From: Candidatus Omnitrophota bacterium
Lineage (GTDB): Bacteria > Omnitrophota > Omnitrophia > Omnitrophales > JACROU01
Length of the DNA: 64,000 nt
Reading direction: 5' to 3'
Assembly: GCA_029261035.1 (NCBI GenBank)
Contig: JAJDCD010000025.1
Span: 124,001-188,000 of the forward strand
The position numbers and the translations under genes are program-made. Of the stretch, positions 1-8,975 are shown piece after piece; the first letter of the stretch is position 1; every line of letters starts with the position of its first letter. The notes beneath the pieces were generated by a model. That model was not told the DNA's origin and did no database searches. It was given only the letters and a program-made list of their open reading frames with translations.

Positions 1-139
1 ACTTCGTCAATGCTTTATTGATATTAATAAACTCAGCTTCAAACAGCTCCTCCCTTGTTGATAAATCTTGCTTTAGCCCAGAAATATCATCCAAAGGCGT
101 CGCTCCTAATGGAGTTGATTGACTTAATTTTCTCGCCAT
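1..139 (-). CDS. Fic-family protein, mobile mystery protein B-like (partial, cut by window edge)
   Basis: Only the first 46 or so codons are inside the window; the gene runs off the left edge. The visible N-terminus carries the motif GATPLDD followed by a helix rich in acidic residues and TREEL, which resembles the start of mobile mystery protein B, a Fic/DOC-domain protein. The Fic catalytic motif (HPFxxGNGR in the family) would lie outside. The ATG at 137-139 overlaps the last 16 bases of the upstream XRE gene, so the two are translationally coupled. The family call rests on this short segment plus the neighbour; Fic proteins usually transfer AMP to a target, and here that is inference. Confidence 0.6.
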   Translation of the reverse strand, partial: MARKLSQSTPLGATPLDDISGLKQDLSTREELFEAEFININKALTK

Positions 140-585
140 AAAACATCTCGATGCTTTGTCATAATTTGTTTTTTTAACTCTTCTACCTGTTCTTCAATTA
201 AATCAGATGGAGGCTTCTGAGATTCCATAGCAGCATTCGCAACAGAAAGCTCTATAATCTCTCTCGCTTTCTCCTCCGCTTTTTTATCTATAAATGCAGC
301 AATATCTTCTTTGGGAACAAGTTGAATTAACAGCTCACAATTCAAACCTTCTGCAATTTTTTTTAACGTAGAAAGTCTCGGATCCACAGACTCATTCTCC
401 ACACGAGATAACATCATCTGCTCTCCATGAACTCGCTTAGCTAATTGCACCTGAGTCATTCCAAGTGCCTTTCTCATCAACTTCAACTGCCGACTCACAG
501 CCTGCCTCAACGCAAGCCACTGCGGCAACTCCCCAACCGTATGGTACTTTCCACTAAATCGAACTAACTCTCTCTTGGTTTTCAT
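124..585 (-). CDS. XRE-family HTH regulator, mobile mystery protein A-like
   Basis: DNA-binding protein of 153 residues. A central helix-turn-helix of the Cro/CI type (GMTQVQLAKRV ... SRVENE) is followed by LSTLKKIAEGLNCEL, typical of XRE antitoxin-like regulators, and by a charged C-terminal helix. The order matches mobile mystery protein A, which pairs with a Fic-type B protein, and such a gene overlaps its 3' end by 16 bases. An in-frame ATG ten codons upstream exists, but the ATG at 585 has the sequence GAGGTGAG 6-8 bases before it and is preferred. A TATAAT-like box lies about 20 bases further upstream. Likely autoregulator and possible antitoxin for the Fic protein; the toxin-antitoxin role is inferred from context. 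Confidence 0.75.
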   Translation of the reverse strand: MKTKRELVRFSGKYHTVGELPQWLALRQAVSRQLKLMRKALGMTQVQLAKRVHGEQMMLSRVENESVDPRLSTLKKIAEGLNCELLIQLVPKEDIAAFIDKKAEEKAREIIELSVANAAMESQKPPSDLIEEQVEELKKQIMTKHRDVLWREN

Positions 586-767
586 ATCTCTCACCTCTAT
601 ATAATTATAATACATATATGATATATTTCAATATATATTTATATATTTTAATACTTCCCATATGGGCCCGGGCCTGAATGAGGAGGGCCTGAACGAGGTG
701 CTAAATAGAAGAAAAGGTCATTGAGAGGCTTTAACAAAAGAGCCGCGGCAATCTCGGGGAATTGGAT

Positions 768-819
768 AAAGGGGACAGGCAACTTTTCTATTTGTTAAAA
801 AAAGTAGCCTGTCCCCTTT
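768..819. repeat. Palindromic repeat with GGGGACAGGC arms, overlapping a gene end
   Basis: Bases 768-780 (arm AAAGGGGACAGGC) pair perfectly with 807-819, and an inner 6-bp stem (782-787 with 800-805) closes the loop. The right arm touches the stop codon of the giant minus-strand gene, so the structure may end its transcript. A half copy (GGGGACAGGCAC) occurs at 6969-6980. Arms of this kind are a dispersed palindromic repeat type in many bacterial genomes. Confidence 0.7.
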
Positions 820-3800
820 ACGCTGCCGCCGCTACAAGCTCTTCAGCTTGGAACTGGGCATACACCTTATTTAATAGGGTTGTAATGAAACTGGCCCCAA
901 TAACCCATTCTTGACCATCAGGCTTGAAGCCGGCTTTGAGAAAAAGCTCCTCTCGAAGATCAGGGTAATTGGCTAATTGACGTAAGAGGGCTACGACCTG
1001 GACAGGATCTACTCCATTACCTGACAACACTTCTAAGTCAAGACGTACTCGATCTCCGTTACTGAAAATCATCTGGAATACATTTTCGTTTGGACTCACC
1101 CAAATACCTGGCACCTCATATTTTCTTAATGAAGCTCTAAAAATTTCTGGATTCAAAAGCTCTCGACGCACATCTTTAAGTTTAAATTGTTTTCCAGGTA
1201 ACTTATATAGAGCTTGAAGAAACTCCGGCTTACCTCTCCCCTCCCACGTTACCATCAACAAATCTTTTTTCTGCATCATGCTATTAAACTGAGATGCACT
1301 TCTTTCAGGGTCGTCCACATGACTTAAAATGATGTCATCCACGATCAGTGGAATGGGTTTATTGACTTCAGCTTCTAGCAACCCCGAAACTTCCAAAGAT
1401 AAATATTGAGTCATCACCTCTAAGGATTGATTAAAATCTATAATACGAGGATCTATGATTCGATCTACTGTATCTTCCAAAACTCCCATACGAATAAGTA
1501 AACTTTTAATAACCTCTAATGGAGAATTTGGCATAAATAAGATTTGCCCTGCAAAGGCTTGAGCAACTTGAATCATTCCTTCAACCGAAACATCTCGCGC
1601 TTTAATTTGAGTTAAAGCAGGTTCTGCTCCCAAACTCTGCGCTTCAGCTCTGAGCCATTCTTCTTCCGGACCACTCAGTTCGTTCGCCTCATCTCCAGAC
1701 TCTCGTTTCCATAATTCTGATAAAGTTTTTAACTGGTTTATAACTAAATCAAATCCTATACCTTCCTCTTTTTCTAGAATCATCAAAACCTCTTCCCCTC
1801 TTTTTGCTTTGATTAAATTTGCTCCATATTTACCCTCAATAAACCATCTTAAAAAATTATTTTGAAAATCAACTTTTTTACTAATATCCTTCTCAGCTAA
1901 CAACGTATCAAAAATAACAGAAAAAGCTTTTTCAATTCTTTCCAACTGTTTTAGTTTTTTATTTTCATCTAATACTGAAGGCATAGCTAAGAAAAGAAAA
2001 ACCACTAAGGGTAAATAGCGCTTTTCTTCTTTGGCCAACCTTATAATTTGATCTCTCAAAAATGAGTCTGTTGCATATCCAAATTGAACCATCTCAGATA
2101 GATGGGAAAACACCTTAGGCAAAGGATCATCCACATAAGGAACATAAAAACGATATATCAGAATTATAAACTCAATATTAAATATAGGGTGACGAACACC
2201 CATTTGTTCTTCTAATAAGATTTGATTCCATATATGAATAGCTCCGGATAAACGTCTAGCTCTAACATTGGTCAACAACTCCTTTAAACCATCAAGTAAT
2301 TCGTCCAAAGAAATGGTCACACGTCGTTTTGAAATGCTTGTAACCATTTCTTGTATTGCTTTGATAGAGTTTCTTGACAAATCTTTATCATGTTCAGCTA
2401 TAAACTTCTGCCAAATTCTAAAAGTGTTAATATCATGAATGAATTTATACTCAAATAATACTTCTAAAAGCCTTAGTATTTCTTCCCCTCTAAAAAAGGT
2501 CTCAAATCCAAAAATTTTGGACTCAGCATCTGGTTTAAAAAATGCTCGTTGAAATTTTTCATCCAGTTTTGTTGACGGGCCTATTATCTGAGTCAAAGAA
2601 GAATTATCATACTTTTGTCTTATATTCGAGTACGCCCCTAAACTCTGCGCATCCACTCTTAACCACTCAGGTTCCTCTCCTTCTGACTCAATACTTTCGA
2701 ACGGCCCTTCTTTTCCCCAAACATCTGCTATTTGCCTTAGCTGTTCTAAAACTTTTTCCTCTCCAACAGCATCTTTTCTTCTTATAATCTCTAAAACCTC
2801 CTCCGTTCTAAACATTCCGTTAGAACTTACTGTTAATCGTTCCCATACATCTAATCCTAATCTAGGCTCCTCCATACTCTCCATAAAAATCAAATATTCC
2901 ATTAGAAAATTCGGATCTAATACTCGGCCACTCCTTTCCACCTGTTCAAGAAAACTACCAACAACTTCAAAAGAAGAAGAAATTGTAAAAATGTCATTCA
3001 TTTCTACCACCTTACTGAGCCTTTCCCAGAGATCAGAATGGAGAACATCCTTATCTATCAATTCTTTTTTTATCAAAAAACCTAGGGTTCTTAACAGAGT
3101 AAAAGTACTTGTAAAAGAATCCTTGTTCAAATGAGCAAACCTAAATAATAAATTAATATCCAAAACTTGTTCATCAGCTCTCCCTGACTTCACAGCCACC
3201 CCCAACTCTACAAGCTGCTCAAAACTGCCCATCTCCCGCAAATCATAATATTGAGCCATTATAATGAACAGTTCCTCATTCCATAATTTTTCTGGAATCC
3301 TCTCCTCTGCTATGCCGGTTTCCATCCGTAACAAATCCTCTATAAGAGGTTGTATTTCCTTTGAATTCACCTGAACAAGCGCTTCCAAAAAATCTAAATT
3401 AAATCTTTCTATCCTTCGTCTTTTCTCTAGCAGGGAGTCTCCTAACTGTTCGATAGCTTGAAAAGACGTGATTCTATTATCCCTACTCCCTTTACTAACT
3501 ATTTCAAAAATTCTTTCTATTTTTTCTAATTCACTTACATCTTTAAAAATTTCTGTTAAAACGATAAATGCCTCCATAGCCGCTTCTTCATCTTCAAGCA
3601 CTTCAACTAACCCAGAAAAGTCCTGCTCAAACGCTTCCCACTCCATGTCCAGCCCCTCTAAAAGACCAGCCTCTTCATATCTATCACGAGCTCCTAAACT
3701 TTTTGCAGAAATGATGACGGGTGCCACATCAATCAATCTCTCAACTATCCCATCTACTTCTTCCTGAGGGGCTGTAATCATTCTTAACGCTTCAACGGCT

Positions 3801-6778
3801 CTCGTCTTTAGGTCTGAGCGTATTTCATTTAAATTTCCGGTTTGACGATTTCTTTGGGTCCATCCAACAACATCGTTTAAGTTGGCTTCTAGATCTTTTT
3901 TTGTTTCATCACTCATTTCGTAGAATACGTCTGGTGCATCAATCACAAAGCTGCGTCCAAACTCAGCGAAGGCGGATGTGTTTGTGAAGTGAGGAAAAGG
4001 AGTTCCTTGCACACGATCTGCAATGAACACCGTCATTTTAGAGGATTCAATGACAATTCCCGTCCCTACACCATCATCAATCGTAGAAATTTTAAAAGGT
4101 CCAACCTTTTTCCACTCTTTTCGCTTAGCTCTTTCGATTGGAAAATCGGTGCGCACCACATGGGAATGAATTTGGGCTTGGCTCGCTCCTCCCCGTGGAG
4201 GGTCTGCAATGTCTTGGTAGTGCCAGCCATTCATTGCCATTTTAAAACCATTTTGACCAAACTCTTCTTTGGGAATCATCAAGACATTAAAAGAATTTCC
4301 TTTTTCTGAAATCAGCTGTGTCGTCTTCGCAATAAGTGCGGCTAACTGCTGGTCTTCAACAGAGTCAGTTTGTATGACATTACTATTGGTATTCAATTCG
4401 TTTACGGCTGTAATAGCGTCCCGTATATGTGTTTGTTGATTCCACTCTTTTTGATGAACAACATCGTCTGCTCTAGAAAAAGTCATATGGTACGGTTGGT
4501 CTTCGTCATACAAACCTTCTCTTAGTGGCCAAATGGCATAAGGATTAAACGCAAACCACCATCGATTCCCACTAGGACCCTCCCATCGAAGTCTAAATTG
4601 TTTTTCATTTGCTTTCATTCGTTCGGGGTAAAGCACTTTCATGACAGGTGTGTCTTCGTTGATTTTTTCTTTTTTAACTCCGGTTCGATTGGGTCTTTTT
4701 GCTCGTGCCACATTCTGCACAAAAATAAACTCTGGATCCTCCTCTAACCCTACAGGCAATCCCCCTAGATAGGTTTTAGGAGATTCTTCTTCTGGAAAAT
4801 AAAGTGCGTATTCCACTGTGTTTCCATCTTCCATAATTTTTAAAAAATCTCTTCTTGATTTATCCATTTGTAAATTTAAAAAAGCTCTAACAGCATCCGA
4901 CAAATACTGGAAATAATTTGCCCTTAATTCCGGCTCTCCTGGAACAAAAGGACTAACCGACTGCACTCTTAATGAAGCGTTCTGTCTAAGCGCTTCAAAC
5001 GCTAGTACAATGTTTTTAATAATAAAATTGCTATTACTAACAGGAGCTCCCAGCGAAGCCGCTGAACTCAAATAATCATTACTAAAATCAATAGGAGCTG
5101 GTGTTGCAAGCGTTAACGCCACAACAGCTTCTAACACTCTTTGTTTTCTATCTTTAGAATACCTCGAATGCATCCCACTTAAATCCAAAGATAAAGGCGC
5201 TCCTATGTTCGATTCGGAGATTTTATTTAAAGTAGGAATAATTGATTTCAAATAAAGGTTACGACTATAATCAAAAGCTTCTATTTGTGGAGAGAGCGAG
5301 ACAACGGAATACCCTTTCTTGCCAAGCAAGTCTTGAACCCCTTCACTATGAAAACCTCCTGTTATCAAAATTCCCCTATCCTCTTTTCTTGTTTTCATAT
5401 GTTTAAGCATTCGTTGAACAAACTCATTCTCTCTTTTCTCTGCCAAAACATAGAACTGGTGTGCTTTTTTGAAGAGAAGCATCATGGATTCCGTAGATTT
5501 AAAAAACGTCTTTTCTTGCAATAATTTTTGAACATCTAATTGTAGCTGGAGTGGTACAGGACGAAGGCTTTCTTTGAAGAGCGTCGTATATTCTTCTCTA
5601 TTTAATTCCAAAATCAAAAATCGTTTTAGAGAAAGGTAGAGTTGGTTCAGTTGCATGATATTCTTTTCTTCTGCTGTGCTGGTCAATTGAGCCGCTAGCA
5701 TGTTTTCTAATAACCTAAGCTCTTCAAACAAACCTTGTGAATTAATTTCGGATTCGAGAATCTGATACTGAACCCATCGTGAAAAAGCCTCTAATTTAGG
5801 TGTTTCAACCCCTTTTTCCATAAGCTGCTCTACAACTTCTTCAAATAAAAACCGTGGGAACTTGATCTCACTCTCTACCCCTTCTCTCATACGATTAAGC
5901 CAAGTCTCAAATTGGGAATACAGTGACGCACTTAAGTGAGGTTGAATACTTTCTAAAAACTGATTTGATTCTTTAAATGCTAAACTGAAATTAACTTTAG
6001 ATTCGATAGACTTCATCGAAAACAATCGAACAAGGTTAGGGTAATCTAATTGGTGGACGGGATCATCAAAGTTAATTTGAAGTGCTTTTTGACTGTACTT
6101 CTTTAAAGTTTCCAAATAAGAATAAAGGTAATCTGAATCTTTATGATACTTACGCCATTCCTTTACATAAAGTTTAAGTTCATTAGAAAAATAACGATTT
6201 TCTAATTGCATTAGTTTTATTTCCACATCCTTCATCCATTCGGATGACATGGATTGGTTTTCTATCACATATTGAAACAACTGAAGGTCCTCATTGTAAA
6301 TTTGAGAATCTTCAACTCCAAAAGCTTCAATGGGCTGAGCATTTTCTTGAGAAAGCAAAAACATCTCTGCGCCTGTAACAACTCCTTCCTGCATGAGTTG
6401 ATCCGCCACTTCTAAATTAAATTTTTTATTCGGAGAAAAATGAAACAAGGAGGGATCTAACTTCTCTGTCCCTGCCTCTAAATACAACGTGGAGACTTCT
6501 TGAGACTCCGTAAGGACTTGCACCATTTTTTCTATTTGTTTTTGCGCTTGATAATTACTGTGGACATCTTGGATATGAAAAACAATACCTTTGGGTTTGT
6601 CTGGCACATTAGAATAAGTCACCCTTCCTAACTCGGGTGGCATCACATCAGAAAAAAGAGAGGTTGTGGAAGAAGTTTGACGTAGAACTTCTCTAGGTTG
6701 CGGTGCTTGCGCCCACAAACAGCTGTTGAACGTAAATACAACTGCTACTATAAGTGTAGTCAGCTTATTAAAATTCAA
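818..6778 (-). CDS. Giant secreted multidomain protein with a GDP-hexose phosphorylase-like (HIT/DUF4922-type) domain
   Basis: Protein of 1,986 residues with a Sec signal peptide (about residues 1-24, ending SCLWAQA). Residues about 60-500 form a first domain beginning GIVFHIQDVHSN and ending ITGGFHSEGV; this loosely recalls Tiki/ChaN/EreA-type hydrolases, but I cannot assign it. Residues about 680-1010 contain ASQAQIHSHVV then DFPIERA, very like the HIT signature and following strand of GDP-L-galactose/GDP-glucose phosphorylases (DUF4922 relatives). The rest is helical. Two related modules end in WLRxxAQSLGA near residues 1380 and 1715, with shorter SLGA motifs near 577 and 1028. The last 200 residues look like a separate domain. 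The ATG at 6778 starts the signal peptide. Large proteins of this build are typical of Omnitrophota; the overall function is unknown. Confidence 0.8.
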   Translation of the reverse strand: MNFNKLTTLIVAVVFTFNSCLWAQAPQPREVLRQTSSTTSLFSDVMPPELGRVTYSNVPDKPKGIVFHIQDVHSNYQAQKQIEKMVQVLTESQEVSTLYLEAGTEKLDPSLFHFSPNKKFNLEVADQLMQEGVVTGAEMFLLSQENAQPIEAFGVEDSQIYNEDLQLFQYVIENQSMSSEWMKDVEIKLMQLENRYFSNELKLYVKEWRKYHKDSDYLYSYLETLKKYSQKALQINFDDPVHQLDYPNLVRLFSMKSIESKVNFSLAFKESNQFLESIQPHLSASLYSQFETWLNRMREGVESEIKFPRFLFEEVVEQLMEKGVETPKLEAFSRWVQYQILESEINSQGLFEELRLLENMLAAQLTSTAEEKNIMQLNQLYLSLKRFLILELNREEYTTLFKESLRPVPLQLQLDVQKLLQEKTFFKSTESMMLLFKKAHQFYVLAEKRENEFVQRMLKHMKTRKEDRGILITGGFHSEGVQDLLGKKGYSVVSLSPQIEAFDYSRNLYLKSIIPTLNKISESNIGAPLSLDLSGMHSRYSKDRKQRVLEAVVALTLATPAPIDFSNDYLSSAASLGAPVSNSNFIIKNIVLAFEALRQNASLRVQSVSPFVPGEPELRANYFQYLSDAVRAFLNLQMDKSRRDFLKIMEDGNTVEYALYFPEEESPKTYLGGLPVGLEEDPEFIFVQNVARAKRPNRTGVKKEKINEDTPVMKVLYPERMKANEKQFRLRWEGPSGNRWWFAFNPYAIWPLREGLYDEDQPYHMTFSRADDVVHQKEWNQQTHIRDAITAVNELNTNSNVIQTDSVEDQQLAALIAKTTQLISEKGNSFNVLMIPKEEFGQNGFKMAMNGWHYQDIADPPRGGASQAQIHSHVVRTDFPIERAKRKEWKKVGPFKISTIDDGVGTGIVIESSKMTVFIADRVQGTPFPHFTNTSAFAEFGRSFVIDAPDVFYEMSDETKKDLEANLNDVVGWTQRNRQTGNLNEIRSDLKTRAVEALRMITAPQEEVDGIVERLIDVAPVIISAKSLGARDRYEEAGLLEGLDMEWEAFEQDFSGLVEVLEDEEAAMEAFIVLTEIFKDVSELEKIERIFEIVSKGSRDNRITSFQAIEQLGDSLLEKRRRIERFNLDFLEALVQVNSKEIQPLIEDLLRMETGIAEERIPEKLWNEELFIIMAQYYDLREMGSFEQLVELGVAVKSGRADEQVLDINLLFRFAHLNKDSFTSTFTLLRTLGFLIKKELIDKDVLHSDLWERLSKVVEMNDIFTISSSFEVVGSFLEQVERSGRVLDPNFLMEYLIFMESMEEPRLGLDVWERLTVSSNGMFRTEEVLEIIRRKDAVGEEKVLEQLRQIADVWGKEGPFESIESEGEEPEWLRVDAQSLGAYSNIRQKYDNSSLTQIIGPSTKLDEKFQRAFFKPDAESKIFGFETFFRGEEILRLLEVLFEYKFIHDINTFRIWQKFIAEHDKDLSRNSIKAIQEMVTSISKRRVTISLDELLDGLKELLTNVRARRLSGAIHIWNQILLEEQMGVRHPIFNIEFIILIYRFYVPYVDDPLPKVFSHLSEMVQFGYATDSFLRDQIIRLAKEEKRYLPLVVFLFLAMPSVLDENKKLKQLERIEKAFSVIFDTLLAEKDISKKVDFQNNFLRWFIEGKYGANLIKAKRGEEVLMILEKEEGIGFDLVINQLKTLSELWKRESGDEANELSGPEEEWLRAEAQSLGAEPALTQIKARDVSVEGMIQVAQAFAGQILFMPNSPLEVIKSLLIRMGVLEDTVDRIIDPRIIDFNQSLEVMTQYLSLEVSGLLEAEVNKPIPLIVDDIILSHVDDPERSASQFNSMMQKKDLLMVTWEGRGKPEFLQALYKLPGKQFKLKDVRRELLNPEIFRASLRKYEVPGIWVSPNENVFQMIFSNGDRVRLDLEVLSGNGVDPVQVVALLRQLANYPDLREELFLKAGFKPDGQEWVIGASFITTLLNKVYAQFQAEELVAAAA

Positions 6779-6865
6779 TAGAACGCCCCATATTTAATAG
6801 TTTTATAAACAATTTAACTATATCACATTTAAACAATGCCTTCAAAGTGGTAAAGGGAACCTCTT

Positions 6866-7038
6866 GTCATTCCCGAAATCTTTTATCGGGAATCCATGAC
6901 AAATTGAATATCTCTCTTCTTTAATAAAACCCTGGATCCCCGATCAAGTCGGGGATGACAATGGTAATGGGGACAGGCACTCCGTTCAGGATGACAAACA
7001 AACCCTGGATCCCCGACAAAAACATTCGGGGATGACAA
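6866..7038. repeat. Cluster of three palindromic repeats (ATCCCCGA/TCGGGGAT and ATTCCCGA/TCGGGAAT types)
   Basis: Three short hairpins lie between the giant gene and the ETF-QO gene. The first pairs ATTCCCGA (6869-6876) with TCGGGAAT (6886-6893). The second pairs ATCCCCGA (6936-6943) with TCGGGGAT (6949-6956). The third pairs ATCCCCGA (7009-7016) with TCGGGGAT (7026-7033). A GGGGACAGGC half repeat at 6969 and the words CCTGGATCCCC and GGATGACA recur. The open frame on the minus strand across this stretch is produced by the repeats and is not a gene. The last hairpin lies just after the stop of the ETF-QO gene. Confidence 0.85.
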
Positions 7039-7051
7039 ACTTTTAACCTTC

Positions 7052-8704
7052 TTACATATTTCCATACCGAGGCCCTCCTGATTCTGGAGTTTTCCACTGT
7101 ATTATTTGATATGGATCTTTAACAGCACATGTTTTACAGTGAACACAATTAGAAGGGTTTAATTTTATATCTCCATCCCCTTTTTCGTCCTCAATCCACT
7201 CAAATACATTAGCAGGACAAAAATGAATGCACGGATTTCCATACTCGTGATGACATTCTGTTCGACATATGTCCCTATTGGTTATAACAATATGCGACGG
7301 TTGATCTTCCTCATGATAAACTCCAGACAAATAGAGATCTGATGTTTTGTTAAATGTCAATTTTGAATCAAAGGAAACGATTTCGGGTTGCTGTTTTTTC
7401 TTATAATACTGATAATCCTTTTTATTTTTATAACGATTCAAAAAACCTCTTCCTCCTAAAAGCATTTGTGCAGATAAATGAAGCACCCCTTTGAATAATC
7501 CTTTCTGAAAAGCTTGTCTAAAATTTCTAAACTTCCAAAGTTCTTCCTTAGCCCAACTCGACTCGAACTTCTGTTGATAGTGAGACAACATTTTCTCTGA
7601 TGTGTCTGATTGAAGCAAAGACTCAAAAATTGTTTCAGCTGCCATCATTCCAGATTTAATCGCCAAATGAATCCCTTTAAGTCGTCCTGAGTTTAAGAAA
7701 CCTCCACTTTCTCCTATCAGCAAAAAACCATCCCCATAAAGGCGTGGCATCGCATAATAACCTCCTTCAAAAATCGATTTTGCTCCATAACTCACCAATG
7801 TCGCATTCGACAACAACTCCTTTATATATGGATGCGTTTTGTATTTCTGTAAAAGCTGATGCGCATCCAACTGAGGGTTGTCATAATCCAAACCTAAAAC
7901 AAACCCTATAGAAATAAAATGATCTTCCATGTGATAAATCCACCCCCCTCCAAATTGGTTTGTTTTTAAGGGATAGCCTAAAGTGTGGACCACTTTACCG
8001 GACTGATGTTTCAAAGAAAAAACCTTCCAAATCTCTTTCACCCCCAAGGCATATTGAGCTTCATTCTTTCCTTTTCTAAGATCCAGTTTATTGATAACCG
8101 ATTCTGAAAGATTTCCAAAAGCACCTTCTCCAAATACCGTTACTTTTGATTTAATTTTAAAACCTTCTTGAAAGTTAGATTTCTTCTCTCCAGTTCGTGA
8201 GAGGCCTTTTGCTGCCGTTTGTATTCCAATAACCTTATCCCCTTCAAATAAAACTTCTGCTCCCGGAGTATTCAGGAACAGGTCGACCCCTTGTTGTTGA
8301 ACTTTATCGCCTAACCACTGAACAAGCCTTCCTAAAGATAAAATGGAATAGCCTCTATTTTCCAAAAAATATGGCGTCCAAGGAAAGCTCCAAGCCTTCT
8401 GTTTTGTAAGGTAGCAAAAATCGTTTTTTGTTACGGGGACTCCGGTCGGAGCTTGTTGCGTTTGAAAGTCTGGAATCAATTCTTTTAAAGCTTTAGGATC
8501 CATAACCGCGCCAGATAGAATGTGTCCTCCAAGATCTGCAGATTTTTCTAAAATTCCAATAGTTATGTTTTCTAAAGGTTGGGAAGAATTTAATGTATTG
8601 TAGTTTTGAATGAGTTTGGATAAATGATAGGCGCTGGCAAGAGATGCCGGGCCTGCACCTACATAAAGAATGTCTAGCTCTAATGCTTCCATCGACTCAG
8701 ACAT
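7052..8704 (-). CDS. Electron transfer flavoprotein:quinone oxidoreductase (ETF-QO)
   Basis: Membrane-associated flavo-iron-sulfur enzyme, 550 residues as usual for the family. It would pass electrons from reduced ETF to the quinone pool. The N-terminus has the FAD dinucleotide fold VGAGPASLASAYH. The C-terminus has the family's 4Fe-4S module, in which the cysteines of CxxCAV and of ...CRTECHHEYGNPCIHFCP bind the cluster. The segment GEGAFGNLSESV matches the second FAD motif. A strong ribosome site GAGGTGA sits 4-5 bases before the ATG at 8704. No ETF alpha/beta genes are visible here, so the electron donor must be coded elsewhere. Palindromic repeats flank the gene on both sides. The family assignment is secure; the quinone type is not visible. 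Confidence 0.9.
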   Translation of the reverse strand: MSESMEALELDILYVGAGPASLASAYHLSKLIQNYNTLNSSQPLENITIGILEKSADLGGHILSGAVMDPKALKELIPDFQTQQAPTGVPVTKNDFCYLTKQKAWSFPWTPYFLENRGYSILSLGRLVQWLGDKVQQQGVDLFLNTPGAEVLFEGDKVIGIQTAAKGLSRTGEKKSNFQEGFKIKSKVTVFGEGAFGNLSESVINKLDLRKGKNEAQYALGVKEIWKVFSLKHQSGKVVHTLGYPLKTNQFGGGWIYHMEDHFISIGFVLGLDYDNPQLDAHQLLQKYKTHPYIKELLSNATLVSYGAKSIFEGGYYAMPRLYGDGFLLIGESGGFLNSGRLKGIHLAIKSGMMAAETIFESLLQSDTSEKMLSHYQQKFESSWAKEELWKFRNFRQAFQKGLFKGVLHLSAQMLLGGRGFLNRYKNKKDYQYYKKKQQPEIVSFDSKLTFNKTSDLYLSGVYHEEDQPSHIVITNRDICRTECHHEYGNPCIHFCPANVFEWIEDEKGDGDIKLNPSNCVHCKTCAVKDPYQIIQWKTPESGGPRYGNM

Positions 8705-8716
8705 AACATCACCTCA

Positions 8717-8902
8717 AAAGTCATTGCGAACGAAGTGAAGCAATCTCATGAGATCTCCATGCTCCTTATAGGAGCTCGCGATGACCATTGTCTTAGGCAA
8801 AGTGTCATTCCCGAAATCTTTAGTCGGGAATCCATAACACTTATGTATTACCGCACCTTTTGCCAAAAACCTGGATCCCCGACACAAACATTCGGGGATG
8901 AC
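8717..8902. repeat. Cluster of three palindromic repeats upstream of ETF-QO
   Basis: The first unit (about 8721-8786) has ends GTCATTGCGA and TCGCGATGAC, with inner complementary words AGCAATCTC/GAGATCTCC and GCTCCT/AGGAGC. The second pairs ATTCCCGA (8807-8814) with TCGGGAAT (8824-8831). The third pairs ATCCCCGA (8875-8882) with TCGGGGAT (8892-8899). The last two belong to the families seen at 6866-7038, so copies bracket the ETF-QO gene. After them (8920-8950) comes a run of CTTCAC/TCACG words with no clear function. Confidence 0.8.
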
Positions 8903-8951
8903 AATAGGTCGGCCCTCCTACTCGCTTCACTCTTCACGACTCACGCTTCAC

Positions 8952-8975
8952 GAGATATTCAGTCTTGAATATCTC
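8952..8975 (-). terminator. Hairpin at the end of the aminotransferase gene
   Basis: GAGATATTCA (8952-8961) pairs with TGAATATCTC (8966-8975) around a four-base loop; it covers the stop codon at 8974-8976. On the minus strand no clear run of T follows, so it may protect the 3' end rather than end transcription by itself. Confidence 0.45.

Noticed and set aside
6883-7065. Minus-strand open frame of 60 codons between the giant gene and ETF-QO
   Set aside because: It is made almost wholly of palindromic repeat sequence, and its product carries the typical translated-repeat words; no ribosome site.
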